Below, piece by piece: positions 16,460 through 26,069 of a stretch of 50,778 bases of DNA. Positions within the stretch are counted from its first letter, which is position 1. Each line of letters starts with the position of its first letter. The DNA comes from Clostridia bacterium (GTDB lineage Bacteria; Bacillota; Clostridia; Oscillospirales; CAG-382). The position numbers and the translations under genes were made by a program. The stretch is from the NCBI GenBank assembly GCA_017629175.1, contig JAGBXS010000014.1, forward strand, positions 1-50,778, in the 5' to 3' direction. The notes below the pieces were generated by a model. That model ran no database searches. It had not been told where the DNA came from and saw only the letters and a program-made list of their open reading frames with translations.

Positions 16460-17254
16460 ATGAAAATCGGCCTTATTTCCGACTCTTTTCGTCTGCCCTT
16501 TGCAGAAAGCATTTCCGCTGCCGCCAAACTCGGCGTTACCGGTGTGCAGAAGTACATGACCGGCGGTCCTTTCACCGCGGAGAACTTTACCTCCGAGCAG
16601 CTTCGTGAGATCCGCGATATCATGGATTCCAACGGTCTGATCTTCTCCGCTATCTGCGGCGACTTCGGCATCGATCTGGACAACGACGCCGTGATCGAAA
16701 GATCCATGCGCGTTCTTGATAAGGCTAAGGAATTGGGCTGCAGCATCGTCACCACCCATATCGGCCATATCGAGGACGGCGACAGCCCCCGTATGGAAAA
16801 GCTGCGCAACAACTGCTATAAGCTGGCCGCCTATGCCGACAGCATGAACTCCAAGTTCGCCTGCGAGACCGGTACCGAGAAGGCCGTCGCAATGAAGAAG
16901 TTCTTGGATGACCTGGGCGCAAAGGGTCTTGCCACCAATATGGATCCCGCAAACCTGGTCATGGTTGCCAAGGATGATCCCGTTCAGGCTGTTTACACCC
17001 TGAAGGATTACATCGTCCACACCCACGCGAAGGACGGTATCGTTACCGATCAGACCAAGCACGGCTGGCTGGAGGTTCCTCTGGGCACCGGCGGCGTGGA
17101 TTGGGATAACTATCTCAAGGCTCTGAACGATATCGGCTATCAGGGCTACCTCACCATTGAGCGCGAGGTTGGCGAAAATCCCGGTGCCGACATCGCCATG
17201 GCAGTGGATTTCCTGAAAGGCAAGCTTTCTTCCTTGAACATTCAGCTGGGCTGA
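16460..17254 (+). CDS. Sugar phosphate isomerase/epimerase, TIM-barrel type
   Basis: The 264-residue protein fits the xylose-isomerase-like TIM-barrel family (AP endonuclease family 2 fold): it starts KIGLISDSF, has the THIGH strand (about 98), the FACETGTE metal-binding Glu (about 137), TNMDPANL (about 158), VHTHAKDG (about 191) and the final TIEREVG Glu (about 236). These are the usual metal ligands. Substrates of the family vary widely (sugars, inositols, sugar phosphates), and none is fixed by the neighbours. AAGGAG precedes the ATG. A weak hairpin (17273-17291) lies downstream. Confidence 0.88.
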   Translation: MKIGLISDSFRLPFAESISAAAKLGVTGVQKYMTGGPFTAENFTSEQLREIRDIMDSNGLIFSAICGDFGIDLDNDAVIERSMRVLDKAKELGCSIVTTHIGHIEDGDSPRMEKLRNNCYKLAAYADSMNSKFACETGTEKAVAMKKFLDDLGAKGLATNMDPANLVMVAKDDPVQAVYTLKDYIVHTHAKDGIVTDQTKHGWLEVPLGTGGVDWDNYLKALNDIGYQGYLTIEREVGENPGADIAMAVDFLKGKLSSLNIQLG

Positions 17255-17272
17255 TCTTCCGTTAAGTCTATT

Positions 17273-17291
17273 ACGGAGATTATTTCTCCGT
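17273..17291 (+). terminator. Weak hairpin between the isomerase gene and leuA
   Basis: ACGGAGA (17273-17279) pairs with TCTCCGT (17285-17291) around TTATT. Only a short T tract follows, so it may attenuate rather than fully stop transcription into leuA. Confidence 0.4.
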
Positions 17292-17323
17292 TTCAAACAA
17301 TCCTCCCGTTTCTTTGACAGTAT

Positions 17324-18841
17324 ATGAGAAAAATCAAGATTTTTGACACCACCTTACGTGATGGCGAGCAAATGGCCGGCGTTGGGATGAATATTGCGGA
17401 TAAGGTTCGCGTGGCGGGTGTTCTTGCCAAGCTTCGCGTGAATTTTATCGAGGCGGGCTTTCCTGCCTCCTCCGTCAACGACCGCAAGGCCGTGGAGCAT
17501 ATTTCCCAGCTGGTAACGGGCTGTACCGTCGTGGCGTTGGCCCGCGCTAACCGCGAGGACATCCGCATCGCCGCAGAGGCGTTGCAGAAGGCACCCCGCA
17601 AGCGTATCCACGTCTTTATTGCCGCCAGCGATCTTCATTTGGAATATAAGCTGCGCATTACCAGGGAGGAATGCCTGGAGCGCATCCGCGACAGCGTGTC
17701 CTACGCCTGTTCCTTGGTGGACGAGGTGCAGTTTGCCGCCGAGGATGCCAGCCGTGCCGACCCGGAATTCCTTTGCATGGCGTACCAGACCGCCGTTGAT
17801 GCAGGCGCTTGCTGTATCAACGTGCCGGATACCGTGGGGTATTCCACCCCCGGGGAATTCGGCGAGCTGATCGCAATGCTTTCCCGGCGGGTAAAGGCAA
17901 AAGACAGACCGATCGACATCGGTGTTCATTGCCACAACGATCTGGGACTTGCCGTGGCCAACACTCTCGCCGCCATTGAGAACGGAGCGACCCAAGCGGA
18001 TTGCACCGTGAACGGTATCGGAGAGCGGGCAGGCAACGCCGCCCTGGAGGAGCTTGTCATGGCTCTGAAGGTTCGCAGCTCCGCCTACGGGTGCGAAACG
18101 GATATCGACACCACCATGCTGTCAAAGGCAAGCAAAACGGTTTCCGCCGTTTCCGGGATCTACGTTCCTTGGAATAAGGCCATCGTGGGTAAGAATGCCT
18201 TCGCCCACGAATCGGGCATCCATCAGCACGGCGTCCTTGCCAATCGCAATACCTACGAGATCATTTCACCCCAAATGGTGGGCATTCGGGAAAGCTCTAT
18301 TGTTTTAGGGCGGCTTTCCGGTCACCACGCCTTTGAGGAAAAGCTTGCGGAGCTGGATCTTCATCCGGAGCCTTCCGTTGCGGAAACCGCTTTTGCCAGA
18401 TTTAAGGATCTGGCCTGCCGCAAGAAGGATATCTCCGACGAGGATATTCGCGCTTTGGTCGAGGAGGCCACGATCGACTCCAACGTGGTGGACGGCTACG
18501 AGCTGGACACCTTCCAGACCCAGAGCGGCAACCGCGTCAAGGCCATGGCTTTGGTTTCTCTGTCACGTTGCGGTGCCACCTATTCCGAGGCGGCAACAGG
18601 GGAGGGACCCATCGACTCCAGCTTTAACGCCATCAACCGCATCGTGGGCAAGGAATTCAAGCTGATCAACTACTCCATCAAGGCGTTGACCGGCGGCACG
18701 GATGCGTTGGGTGAGGTTCGTGTTCGGATCTCCGACGGTGAGCAGGAATATTTGGGGAAGGGCGTTTCCACGGATATCATCGCTTCCAGCATCAAGGCGT
18801 ATGTGAACGCCATCAACCGCGCCCTGTTTGCAGGTGCATAA
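17324..18841 (+). CDS. leuA: 2-isopropylmalate synthase
   Basis: LeuA condenses acetyl-CoA with 2-ketoisovalerate, the first step of leucine synthesis. The 505 residues begin with [12 protein letters not shown], have [16 protein letters not shown] (about 205-220) and [14 protein letters not shown] (about 228-241), and end with the allosteric LeuA dimer domain (about 370-505). The full length argues for LeuA rather than the shorter homocitrate or citramalate synthases, though citramalate synthase is not excluded. No leuB, leuC or leuD is nearby. No ribosome binding site precedes the ATG, yet the catalytic motif at residues 6-14 leaves no room for a later start. Confidence 0.88.
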   Translation: MRKIKIFDTTLRDGEQMAGVGMNIADKVRVAGVLAKLRVNFIEAGFPASSVNDRKAVEHISQLVTGCTVVALARANREDIRIAAEALQKAPRKRIHVFIAASDLHLEYKLRITREECLERIRDSVSYACSLVDEVQFAAEDASRADPEFLCMAYQTAVDAGACCINVPDTVGYSTPGEFGELIAMLSRRVKAKDRPIDIGVHCHNDLGLAVANTLAAIENGATQADCTVNGIGERAGNAALEELVMALKVRSSAYGCETDIDTTMLSKASKTVSAVSGIYVPWNKAIVGKNAFAHESGIHQHGVLANRNTYEIISPQMVGIRESSIVLGRLSGHHAFEEKLAELDLHPEPSVAETAFARFKDLACRKKDISDEDIRALVEEATIDSNVVDGYELDTFQTQSGNRVKAMALVSLSRCGATYSEAATGEGPIDSSFNAINRIVGKEFKLINYSIKALTGGTDALGEVRVRISDGEQEYLGKGVSTDIIASSIKAYVNAINRALFAGA

Positions 18842-18879
18842 CTTTATAAAAAACAAAAAATATATCTATGGAGGAACAC

Positions 18880-20424
18880 ATGAAAAACTCTTTGAAACGG
18901 TTTTTGGCTTTGGCATTGATGGCTGTGCTTTTGGTGAGCATGGTTGCTTGTGCCAATACAAGCGAAACCACTTCTACTCCTTCCGAAAGCGGAACCGCTT
19001 CCGGCGGCGACACTTCTACCGCTCCCGATCCCGACAAGGAATATCTGGATGAGAACGGGCAGTACGTCCCCAAGGTTGGCGTTCTTGACGAGTACAAGGG
19101 CGAGACCTTTGACATCCTGGTAGTGGGTGTCAGCGGCGGTACTTATCAGTCCGACGACTTTACCACCGAGTCCGGCGGCAACGGCGGTATCGATTACGGC
19201 GATACGTTCTACAAAGAAGGCGTTGGCGCACGTAACGACAAGATCGAGGAAATGTACGGCGTCACCCTCGAGGTATGGAAGGAAGACGATGCCTTCTCCA
19301 AGGCAAAGAACGACGCAACTTCCGGCACCGGCACCTACGATGCAGTGATCCTGTCCGTTGGTCAGCTGGCATCCCTTGCACAGGATAACCTGCTGTGGGA
19401 CTTCAACTCTCCCGAGTTTGAAGGCTACATCGATACCAAGGCTCCCTGGTGGGCACAGAGCGCCAGCGAGGCGTATTCCATCGGCGGCAAGCTGTACTTC
19501 ATGACCGGTGATATCACCATCATGAACAAGGTCAACACCTGGTCCATCCTTTTCAATAAGGAAATGGTCAGAGACTACGGCTTGGATAATCCCTACGATC
19601 TGTATGATGAGGGTACCTGGACCTTTGACAAGATGTGCGAGATGGCAAGAGAAGTTAACACCGCATCTCCCTCTGTTGCTTGGGATGATGAGACCGTAGT
19701 TTGGGGTATGGTAACCGCTACCGGCGACGCATATCAGTTCTTCGGCGGTTCCGGCCTGACCGTATGCGAGAAGGAAAACGATCTTCCCGTTCTTTCCTTC
19801 GGCACCGAGGCTTCCATTACCATCGCTGAGAAGGTTCTCACCGCCATGACCACCTCCGAGTGGATGCTGTATGCCACCAAGGCTACCGGCGGCCCCACCG
19901 GCAACGTATGGACCGACTCCTTCAACGTATTCAACAACGGCAGAGCACTGTTCCGTCCCTCCGGCTTCTCCGCGGTTACCAAGGCAAGCTCCTGGGCAAA
20001 CATTGAGTTCGGTATCATGCCCATGCCCAAGATGAATGAGAGCCAGGAAGGCTACTACACTGTTACCAGCGGTTCTTGGGGTGTTTCCATTCTGAAGAAC
20101 AACTGCGACCACCAGTTTGCCGCATACATGATCGATGCCTTCGCAGCGGGCGCAAAGAACTACGTGACCCCCGCCTACATCGAGGTTAACCTGAAGCGTA
20201 AGTCTCTCCGTGACGACGATTCCGAGAGAATTCTCGAGGACATCTTCGACAGCATCGTTTACGATGCAGGCGCAGTTTACGACTTCGGCGGCATCTCCAC
20301 CATGTTCTCCAACCTGGTTTCTCAGGGCAGCGCAGATATCGTTTCTTCCTTTGACTCCGTTCGTGATCAGGCACTGAATGCCATCGAAGACGTTATCGAC
20401 GCATACGCACAAGACGACGAATAA
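18880..20424 (+). CDS. Extracellular solute-binding lipoprotein, copy 1
   Basis: The 514-residue protein starts with MKNSLKR, a hydrophobic segment and SMVAC (Cys24), a lipoprotein signal. A Ser/Thr/Pro-rich spacer (25-55) is followed by a family 1-like solute-binding fold. The ATG at 18880 follows GGAGGA by five bases, better than an in-frame ATG 12 bases earlier. It is clearly paralogous to the next gene: both carry YLDE, GVLDEYKG, GTYQSDDFTTE, GGNGGIDYGD, ARNDKIEE, GDITIMNK and AGAKNYVTPAYIEVNLK. No permease is adjacent. It lies 38 bases after leuA with no terminator between. The ligand is unknown, probably a sugar or oligosaccharide. Confidence 0.88.
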   Translation: MKNSLKRFLALALMAVLLVSMVACANTSETTSTPSESGTASGGDTSTAPDPDKEYLDENGQYVPKVGVLDEYKGETFDILVVGVSGGTYQSDDFTTESGGNGGIDYGDTFYKEGVGARNDKIEEMYGVTLEVWKEDDAFSKAKNDATSGTGTYDAVILSVGQLASLAQDNLLWDFNSPEFEGYIDTKAPWWAQSASEAYSIGGKLYFMTGDITIMNKVNTWSILFNKEMVRDYGLDNPYDLYDEGTWTFDKMCEMAREVNTASPSVAWDDETVVWGMVTATGDAYQFFGGSGLTVCEKENDLPVLSFGTEASITIAEKVLTAMTTSEWMLYATKATGGPTGNVWTDSFNVFNNGRALFRPSGFSAVTKASSWANIEFGIMPMPKMNESQEGYYTVTSGSWGVSILKNNCDHQFAAYMIDAFAAGAKNYVTPAYIEVNLKRKSLRDDDSERILEDIFDSIVYDAGAVYDFGGISTMFSNLVSQGSADIVSSFDSVRDQALNAIEDVIDAYAQDDE

Positions 20425-20434
20425 TTCTACCACG

Positions 20435-20466
20435 AAAAGCCCGGCTTCTGTCGGGCTTTTCCTTTT
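20435..20466 (+). terminator. Intrinsic terminator of solute-binding gene 1
   Basis: AAAAGCCCG (20435-20443) pairs with CGGGCTTTT (20452-20460), followed by CCTTTTG. Confidence 0.85.
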
Positions 20467-20523
20467 GTTTGTGTGCTAAGTGTATAAATCTTTTTCCTCG
20501 TGCGAGGTGCTCCGCAATTTTTC

Positions 20524-20553
20524 TTGACATTTTTGCCGAGAAGATTGTATAAT
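20524..20553 (+). promoter_or_regulatory. Promoter of solute-binding gene 2
   Basis: TTGACA (20524-20529) and TATAAT (20548-20553), both consensus, are spaced by 18 bases, about 30 bases ahead of the ATG at 20584. Confidence 0.8.
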
Positions 20554-20583
20554 AGGACAAATAACAATGACAAGGAGCTTTTT

Positions 20584-22113
20584 ATGAACAAGATCGCAAA
20601 GCAGATCCTTTGTGCCATCCTTTTGGCCGTCATGCTGATTTCAGTAGTTGCTTGCGCAAGTCAGGAGATGCCTTCTTCTCAGTCCGATACCTCCGATGGA
20701 GCAAGCGCTGATAACTCCGGGGAGGTGAGCGAGGATCCCAACGCCAAATATCTGGACGAAGAGGGCAGATACGTTACCAAGCTGGGCGTTTTGGACGAGT
20801 ACAAGGGCCGTACCTTTACCGTGGTGGTCAGAAGCGAGTACTACGGTACCTATCAGTCCGATGACTTTACCACCGAAACCGGCGGCAATGGCGGTATTGA
20901 TTACGGTGATGCCTATTATACCGAGGTAGGCGCCCGCAACGATAAGATCGAGGAGGATTACCAAATCGATCTGATCGTGGAGAAGATCGAAAATCCCAGA
21001 GTTGCCATCGAGGAGGATGCACAGGTTGGCGGTATGCTGTACGACGCCGCCGTGATCCACGTGGTGGAGGATGCCGCCGTGCTTGCCCAGAACGACCTTC
21101 TTTGTAACCTTTACACCCTTAAAAACTTTGATTATCAGGCTCCTTGGTGGGATGCCAGCGCCAACGAGGCCTATTCCATCGGAGAGAAGCTGTATTTCAC
21201 CACCGGCGATATCACCATCATGAACAAAGCGAACACCTGGTGTATTCTGTTCAACAAGGATATGATCACGGATCACAACCTGGACGATCCCTACAAAATG
21301 TTCCACGACGGCACTTGGACCTTTGATAAGCTCGGGGAGATGGCCTCCACCGTCCACAATGCAAACGGTGCCGAGGATATGGGGAACCCCGATGCTGTCT
21401 ACGGTATGATCACCGCTTACGGCGACGCTCTTGAATTCTACGGCGGCTCCGGTATGGCCCTTTGCAACAAGGACGCCGCTAACAACCCCGCTCTCGCTTT
21501 TTGTGAATCCGAGTCCTCCGTCAGCCTGGCGGAAAGTGTTCTGACCAAGCTGCATAACGCGGATTGGAAGCTCTATGCCCAGGATCCCGGGGTTGGCATG
21601 CAGCCTGCGTTTCAGATCTTCTGGACAGGCAGAGCCCTGTTCCGTCCCTCCGGCTTTACCGCAGTGACCAAGTGCCGTTCCTTGGCAGAAATGTCCTTCG
21701 GTATCCTTCCCATGCCCAAGGTGACCGAGTCTCAGGACGGATACTATACCACCTCTACCGGAACCTTTGTGGCCTGCATTCCCAAAAACTGCGCAGACCC
21801 CGAGTTCTCTGCCTATATGCTGGATGCGTTTGCCGCAGGCGCCAAGAACTACGTGACCCCCGCGTACATCGAGGTCAATTTGAAGCAGAAGACCCTGCGT
21901 GACAATGACTCCGAGGAGATTCTGGAGTACATATACAGCCATATCGTTTATGACGTCGGCAGAGTTTACAACTTCGGTAAGATCACCTCTGTGATGTTCT
22001 ATTTGGCAAGAGATCGCAGCAGCGATATCGTCTCCGGTATGGACAGCATCCGTGATGCGATCAATATGGATATCGAAGATCTTCTCTTTGATTATGAGGA
22101 CAACGAAACGTAA
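20584..22113 (+). CDS. Extracellular solute-binding lipoprotein, copy 2
   Basis: The 509-residue paralogue of the preceding protein has its own lipoprotein signal (SVVAC, Cys24) and a Ser/Asp-rich spacer. The shared blocks run through the whole length, including GDITIMNK, ALFRPSGFTAVTK, GILPMPKVTESQDGYY and AGAKNYVTPAYIEVNLK. The region around residues 120-170 and the ligand-facing blocks differ most, so the two copies may bind different ligands. AAGGAG precedes the ATG. It has its own promoter and terminator, so it is controlled separately from copy 1. No permeases are near; the ATPase at 7409 could serve it. Confidence 0.88.
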   Translation: MNKIAKQILCAILLAVMLISVVACASQEMPSSQSDTSDGASADNSGEVSEDPNAKYLDEEGRYVTKLGVLDEYKGRTFTVVVRSEYYGTYQSDDFTTETGGNGGIDYGDAYYTEVGARNDKIEEDYQIDLIVEKIENPRVAIEEDAQVGGMLYDAAVIHVVEDAAVLAQNDLLCNLYTLKNFDYQAPWWDASANEAYSIGEKLYFTTGDITIMNKANTWCILFNKDMITDHNLDDPYKMFHDGTWTFDKLGEMASTVHNANGAEDMGNPDAVYGMITAYGDALEFYGGSGMALCNKDAANNPALAFCESESSVSLAESVLTKLHNADWKLYAQDPGVGMQPAFQIFWTGRALFRPSGFTAVTKCRSLAEMSFGILPMPKVTESQDGYYTTSTGTFVACIPKNCADPEFSAYMLDAFAAGAKNYVTPAYIEVNLKQKTLRDNDSEEILEYIYSHIVYDVGRVYNFGKITSVMFYLARDRSSDIVSGMDSIRDAINMDIEDLLFDYEDNET

Positions 22114-22131
22114 TTGGTATATTTGCTCAAC

Positions 22132-22165
22132 AAAGCTCCGTTTGCCATAGGCAAGCGGAGCTTTT
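22132..22165 (+). terminator. Intrinsic terminator of solute-binding gene 2
   Basis: A long hairpin pairs AAAGCTCCG plus TTTGCC (22132-22146) with GGCAAG plus CGGAGCTTT (22150-22164) around a three-base loop, then ends in TTTT. Confidence 0.9.
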
Positions 22166-22292
22166 CCATGTGCCGCAGGGTAGGGAAGAGCACCATATAT
22201 TGTGTCTTGTTGTGAATATCTAACAGATTTTGTCCGCAAAACCCCTTTTCGTAAACGGAACGTACAGTTTTAGAAAATATTTGAATTTTCTC

Positions 22293-22321
22293 TTGATTTT
22301 TTGATAATTTTAAGGTATTAT
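22293..22321 (+). promoter_or_regulatory. Promoter of the sodium-pump decarboxylase operon
   Basis: TTGATT (22293-22298) and TATTAT (22316-22321) are 17 bases apart. The leader holds a seven-bp hairpin (GGCTGAC at 22343-22349 with GTCAGTC at 22355-22361) between the start point and the ribosome binding site at 22372. Confidence 0.65.
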
Positions 22322-22385
22322 TGAAGAGTAAAAAAATAAAATGGCTGACTATGGGTCAGTCCGAAAAAAGAAAGGATGTGTTAAC

Positions 22386-22865
22386 TTGAGTCTCAGAGAT
22401 TCAGGCACGAAAAGCAGAAAGTTCCTTCGCGTTCTGTTGACTTTCGCTTTGGCAGTTGCATTGCTGGTTACCACCGGTGTTGTAGCCCTTGCGGAAGAAA
22501 ACGGTACCGCTTCCGGAGAACTCAAAGAGTTTGACAGCGGTTATCCCAACATTGATGCCGATGCACCCATTACCGAAAAGCTGATGTACGGCTTGGAGGT
22601 TGCGGTGATCGGTATGGCTGTCGTCTTCTTGGTTCTGATCTTGATCATGGCGATCCTGTACGTGTTCAAGCTGTTCGCAACCTCCGGTGAAAAGAAGGCC
22701 GCCCCCGCTCCTGCAGCAGCCCCTGCTCCCGCAGCAGCACCTGCAGCCGCTTCCGCCGCAGATGACGAGCAAACCATCGTTGCCATCGCAACAGCCGCAA
22801 TTGCCGCAGAGCGTGGCGATTCCGAATGCGCATTCAAAGTTATTTCCGTTACTAAAATTCAGTAA
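22386..22865 (+). CDS. oadG: Na+-translocating decarboxylase gamma subunit (OadG-like)
   Basis: OadG-type subunits tether the membrane beta subunit and the carboxyltransferase of sodium-pumping decarboxylases. I chose a TTG start at 22386 because AAGGA lies nine bases ahead; the in-frame ATG at 22341 has no binding site and falls in the leader hairpin. The 159 residues have a hydrophobic N-terminal segment ending VALAEE that resembles a signal peptide, a core membrane helix (about residues 67-92), an Ala/Pro linker and a C-terminal domain ending ISVTKIQ. Having two hydrophobic segments is more than the usual single-span OadG. It heads the operon. Confidence 0.85.
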   Translation: MSLRDSGTKSRKFLRVLLTFALAVALLVTTGVVALAEENGTASGELKEFDSGYPNIDADAPITEKLMYGLEVAVIGMAVVFLVLILIMAILYVFKLFATSGEKKAAPAPAAAPAPAAAPAAASAADDEQTIVAIATAAIAAERGDSECAFKVISVTKIQ

Positions 22866-22884
22866 ATAAAGGAGAATTGAAATT

Positions 22885-23268
22885 ATGAAAAAATATATCG
22901 TTACCGTAAACGGTGTTAAGTACGAAGTCGTTGTTGAGAACGCAGATCCCAACGCAACCTATACTCCCGCAGCAGCTCCTGCAGCAGCGCCCGCTCCCGC
23001 AGCAGCACCCGCTCCCGCAGCAGCTCCCGCTCCCGCAGCAGCTCCCGCAGGCGCAGGCGACTCCATCACCTGCCCCATGCCCGGTACCATCGTAAAGGTT
23101 CCCGTTAAGGCAGGCCAGGCTGTTAAGAAGGGTGATGTTCTCTGTATCTTCGAGGCTATGAAGATGGAGAATGAGGTTATGGCTCCCCGCGACGGCGTTG
23201 TTTCCTCCGTTAACGTAAACGAGGGCGCAACCGTTAACTCCGGCGACGTTCTGCTGGTTCTCGGTTAA
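22885..23268 (+). CDS. Biotin carboxyl carrier subunit of the decarboxylase
   Basis: The 127-residue carrier protein shuttles the carboxyl group on biotin between the alpha and beta subunits. Residues 1-27 are a short N-terminal segment (YIVTVNGVKYEV), 28-54 are a flexible Ala/Pro linker built from AAPAPA-like repeats, and 55-127 form the biotinyl domain with the target Lys93 in EAMKME. AAGGAG precedes the ATG. It matches the separate biotin subunits of methylmalonyl-CoA and glutaconyl-CoA decarboxylases and of split oxaloacetate decarboxylases. The repeat codons make this stretch GC-rich. Confidence 0.95.
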   Translation: MKKYIVTVNGVKYEVVVENADPNATYTPAAAPAAAPAPAAAPAPAAAPAPAAAPAGAGDSITCPMPGTIVKVPVKAGQAVKKGDVLCIFEAMKMENEVMAPRDGVVSSVNVNEGATVNSGDVLLVLG

Positions 23269-23315
23269 TCACTTTTTCGATTTATTGAAACGTAAAAGAA
23301 AGGTGTGAAACGAGA

Positions 23316-24512
23316 ATGTTAGAAGCTTTGAAGGGTATTTACGAGTCCTCTGCATTTAGCTATATCATTGATGGCTTCATGGATGGCGGCTGGAAATATC
23401 TTGTTATGTACGGCATTGTAGCCGTTCTGTTCTACCTGGGTATCGTTCGTAAGTTCGAGCCCCTGTTGCTGTTGCCCATCGCTTTCGGTATGTTGCTGAC
23501 CAACATTCCCACCCTCAGCGATGCTATTTTCCACATGGAATTCTTCGTTCAGAGCGACGGAGCTGTGATCAACTGGGGTGAGCTCGGTGCTCACGGCGGC
23601 CTTTTGGACTACCTCTACCTTGGCGTTAAGCTGGGTATCTTCCCCCCGCTGATCTTCTTAGGCGTCGGCGCTATGACCGACTTCAGCCCCCTGATCGCTA
23701 ACCCCAAGAGCTTGCTTTTGGGTGCGGCCGCTCAGTTCGGTGTATTTGCGGCATTTATCGGTGCGTTGCTTCTGGGCTTTACCGTTCCCGAAGCGGCATC
23801 TATCGGTATCATCGGCGGTGCCGACGGTCCTACCGCGATCTACGTTACCAAGACCCTTGCTCCCGCACTGTTGGGTGCAATCGCCGTTGCGGCATATTCC
23901 TACATGGCACTGGTTCCCATGATCCAGCCCCCCATCATGAAGGCGTTCACCACCAAGAAGGAGCGTATGGTCAAGATGGACGTGCTCCGTCCCGTTTCCA
24001 AGACCGAGCAGGTTATTTTCCCCATCGTAGTAGCTCTGGTAGTTTCTGCGATCCTGCCCTCCGCGCTGTCTCTGGTTGGTATGCTCATGCTGGGTAACCT
24101 GTTGCGCGTTTCCGGCGTTACCGAGCGTCTTTCCAAGACCGCTCAAAACGAGCTGATGAACATCGTTACCATCATGCTGGGCGTCTGCGTCGGTGCTACC
24201 GCTAAGGCAGATACCTTCCTGGATCCCAAGACTCTGTATATCATTCTGCTGGGCCTCTGTGCCTTCGCCTTTGCAACTCTTGCAGGCGTGCTCTTCGGCA
24301 AGCTGATGTATTTCGTTACCGGCGGCAAGATCAATCCTCTGATCGGTTCCGCAGGCGTTTCCGCAGTTCCCATGGCAGCTCGTGTTTCCCATAAGGTTGG
24401 CCAGGCAGAGAACCCCTCCAACTTCCTGCTGATGCACGCTATGGGTCCCAACGTGGCAGGCGTTATCGGCTCCGCAGTTGCGGCCGGCGTATTCCTGACC
24501 CTGTTCCAGTAA
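23316..24512 (+). CDS. oadB: Na+-translocating decarboxylase beta subunit (OadB/GcdB family)
   Basis: The beta subunit decarboxylates carboxybiotin and pumps sodium out of the cell. The 398-residue protein is strongly hydrophobic with about ten membrane segments. It has the conserved [27 protein letters not shown] (with the key Asp) and [14 protein letters not shown] blocks. GAAAGGTGTG precedes the ATG. The family is shared by oxaloacetate, methylmalonyl-CoA and glutaconyl-CoA decarboxylases, so substrate choice rests on the alpha subunit at 24533. Confidence 0.95.
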   Translation: MLEALKGIYESSAFSYIIDGFMDGGWKYLVMYGIVAVLFYLGIVRKFEPLLLLPIAFGMLLTNIPTLSDAIFHMEFFVQSDGAVINWGELGAHGGLLDYLYLGVKLGIFPPLIFLGVGAMTDFSPLIANPKSLLLGAAAQFGVFAAFIGALLLGFTVPEAASIGIIGGADGPTAIYVTKTLAPALLGAIAVAAYSYMALVPMIQPPIMKAFTTKKERMVKMDVLRPVSKTEQVIFPIVVALVVSAILPSALSLVGMLMLGNLLRVSGVTERLSKTAQNELMNIVTIMLGVCVGATAKADTFLDPKTLYIILLGLCAFAFATLAGVLFGKLMYFVTGGKINPLIGSAGVSAVPMAARVSHKVGQAENPSNFLLMHAMGPNVAGVIGSAVAAGVFLTLFQ

Positions 24513-24532
24513 TTTGAAAGGCGGTACTAACT

Positions 24533-25948
24533 ATGGAAAAAAGACCTGTTAAGATTACAGAAACCGTTCTCCGTGACTCCCACCAGTCTCTGATCGCTAC
24601 CCGCATGACCCTGGATGAGATGCTTCCCATCCTGGACGAAATGGATAAGGTTGGCTACTACTCTCTGGAAGCATGGGGCGGCGCAACCTTCGATTCCTGC
24701 CTCCGTTTCTTGAACGAGGATCCCTGGGATCGTCTCCGTACCATCCGCGATCACGTTAAGAACACCAAGCTGCAGATGCTGTTCCGCGGCCAGAACATTC
24801 TGGGCTACCGTCACTACGCAGACGACGTTGTTGAGTACTTCGTTCAGAAGTCCATCTCCAACGGTATCGACATCCTGCGTATCTTCGACGCGCTGAATGA
24901 CCCCCGCAACCTGCAGACCGCTATCAAGGCAACCAAGAAGGAAGGCGGCCACGTTCAGGCTGCTATCTCCTACACCACCGGACCCGTATTCACCAACGAG
25001 TACTACGCAAAGTATGCTAAGACTCTGGAGGAGATGGGTGCAGACTCTATCTGTATCAAGGATATGTCCGGTCTGCTGTTGCCCTACGACGCTTACGACC
25101 TGGTAAAGGCCATTAAGTCCGTTGTTAAGGTTCCCGTTCAGTTGCACACCCACTATACCGCAGGTGTTGCTTCCATGACCATCCTGAAGGCGATCGAGGC
25201 AGGCGTGGATATCGTTGATACCGCAATGTCTCCCATGGCTTTGGGTACTTCTCAGGCGCCCACCGAGCCCCTTGTAGCATCTCTGCAGGGCACTCCCTTC
25301 GATACCGGTCTGGATCTCAACAAGCTGGACGTTATCAGCAAGCATTTCGCAAAGCTGCGTGAGAAATATCTCGCCAGCGGTCTGCTGGATCCCAAGGTGC
25401 TGAAGGTTGACGTTAACGCCCTTCTGTACCAGGTTCCCGGCGGCATGCTGTCCAACCTGATCTCTCAGCTGAAGCAGGCTAACCAGTCTGACAAGCTGGA
25501 GCAGGTTCTGGAAGAGGTTCCCCGCGTTCGTGCAGACGCAGGTTATCCTCCTCTGGTTACCCCCTCTTCTCAGATCGTAGGCACCCAGGCTGTGTTCAAC
25601 GTTCTCACCGGCGAGCGTTATAAGTCTGTTACCAAGGAGTTCAAGGGCATCGTTCGCGGTGACTACGGTAAGACTCCTCTGCCTCTCGATCCCGCTTTCG
25701 TTAAGAAGATTATCGGCGACGAACAGCAGATCACCTGCCGTCCCGCAGACAATCTGAAGCCCGAGCTGGATACCCTCAGAGCTAAGCTGGGCGACAAGGC
25801 AAAGCAGGAGGAGGACGTTCTCTCCTACGCTCTGTTCGAGCAGGTAGCTATGAAGTTCTTCGACCGTCGCGAGACCGATTCCAAGATCGCGGAAGCTCTC
25901 TCCGACGCTGAGGCTAAGTACTACGTGAACATCAAGGAAGTTAAGTAA
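24533..25948 (+). CDS. oadA: Oxaloacetate decarboxylase alpha subunit, carboxyltransferase
   Basis: This subunit transfers the carboxyl group from oxaloacetate to biotin. The 471 residues start with KITETVLRDSHQSLIATRM, and carry the metal and substrate motifs RIFDALND (about 121), CIKDMSGLLLP (about 179) and the HTHYTAGVA block (about 205). The C-terminal biotin domain of one-chain OadA enzymes is missing, in line with the separate carrier at 22885. The gene could also encode the homologous carboxyltransferase half of pyruvate carboxylase, but the adjoining oadG and oadB favour the sodium pump. It ends the operon at a strong terminator. Confidence 0.93.
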   Translation: MEKRPVKITETVLRDSHQSLIATRMTLDEMLPILDEMDKVGYYSLEAWGGATFDSCLRFLNEDPWDRLRTIRDHVKNTKLQMLFRGQNILGYRHYADDVVEYFVQKSISNGIDILRIFDALNDPRNLQTAIKATKKEGGHVQAAISYTTGPVFTNEYYAKYAKTLEEMGADSICIKDMSGLLLPYDAYDLVKAIKSVVKVPVQLHTHYTAGVASMTILKAIEAGVDIVDTAMSPMALGTSQAPTEPLVASLQGTPFDTGLDLNKLDVISKHFAKLREKYLASGLLDPKVLKVDVNALLYQVPGGMLSNLISQLKQANQSDKLEQVLEEVPRVRADAGYPPLVTPSSQIVGTQAVFNVLTGERYKSVTKEFKGIVRGDYGKTPLPLDPAFVKKIIGDEQQITCRPADNLKPELDTLRAKLGDKAKQEEDVLSYALFEQVAMKFFDRRETDSKIAEALSDAEAKYYVNIKEVK

Positions 25949-25970
25949 TTTCCGCAATTTCATCTCTTCC

Positions 25971-25999
25971 GGCGGCGGGCAAATGCCCGCCGCTTTTTT
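25971..25999 (+). terminator. Terminator of the decarboxylase operon
   Basis: GCGGCGGGC-type stem (25971-25980 with 25985-25993) around a short loop, followed by six T. Confidence 0.92.
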
Positions 26000-26069
26000 C
26001 TTCGGCCGTTTTTTTGCATATATTATAGTATATTTTCCTGAAATACACTATATTTTACATCCATTTACC

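Noticed and set aside
22960..23050. Short repeats in the biotin carrier gene as a CRISPR-like or satellite array
   Set aside because: They encode the Ala/Pro linker of the carrier protein, a normal feature.
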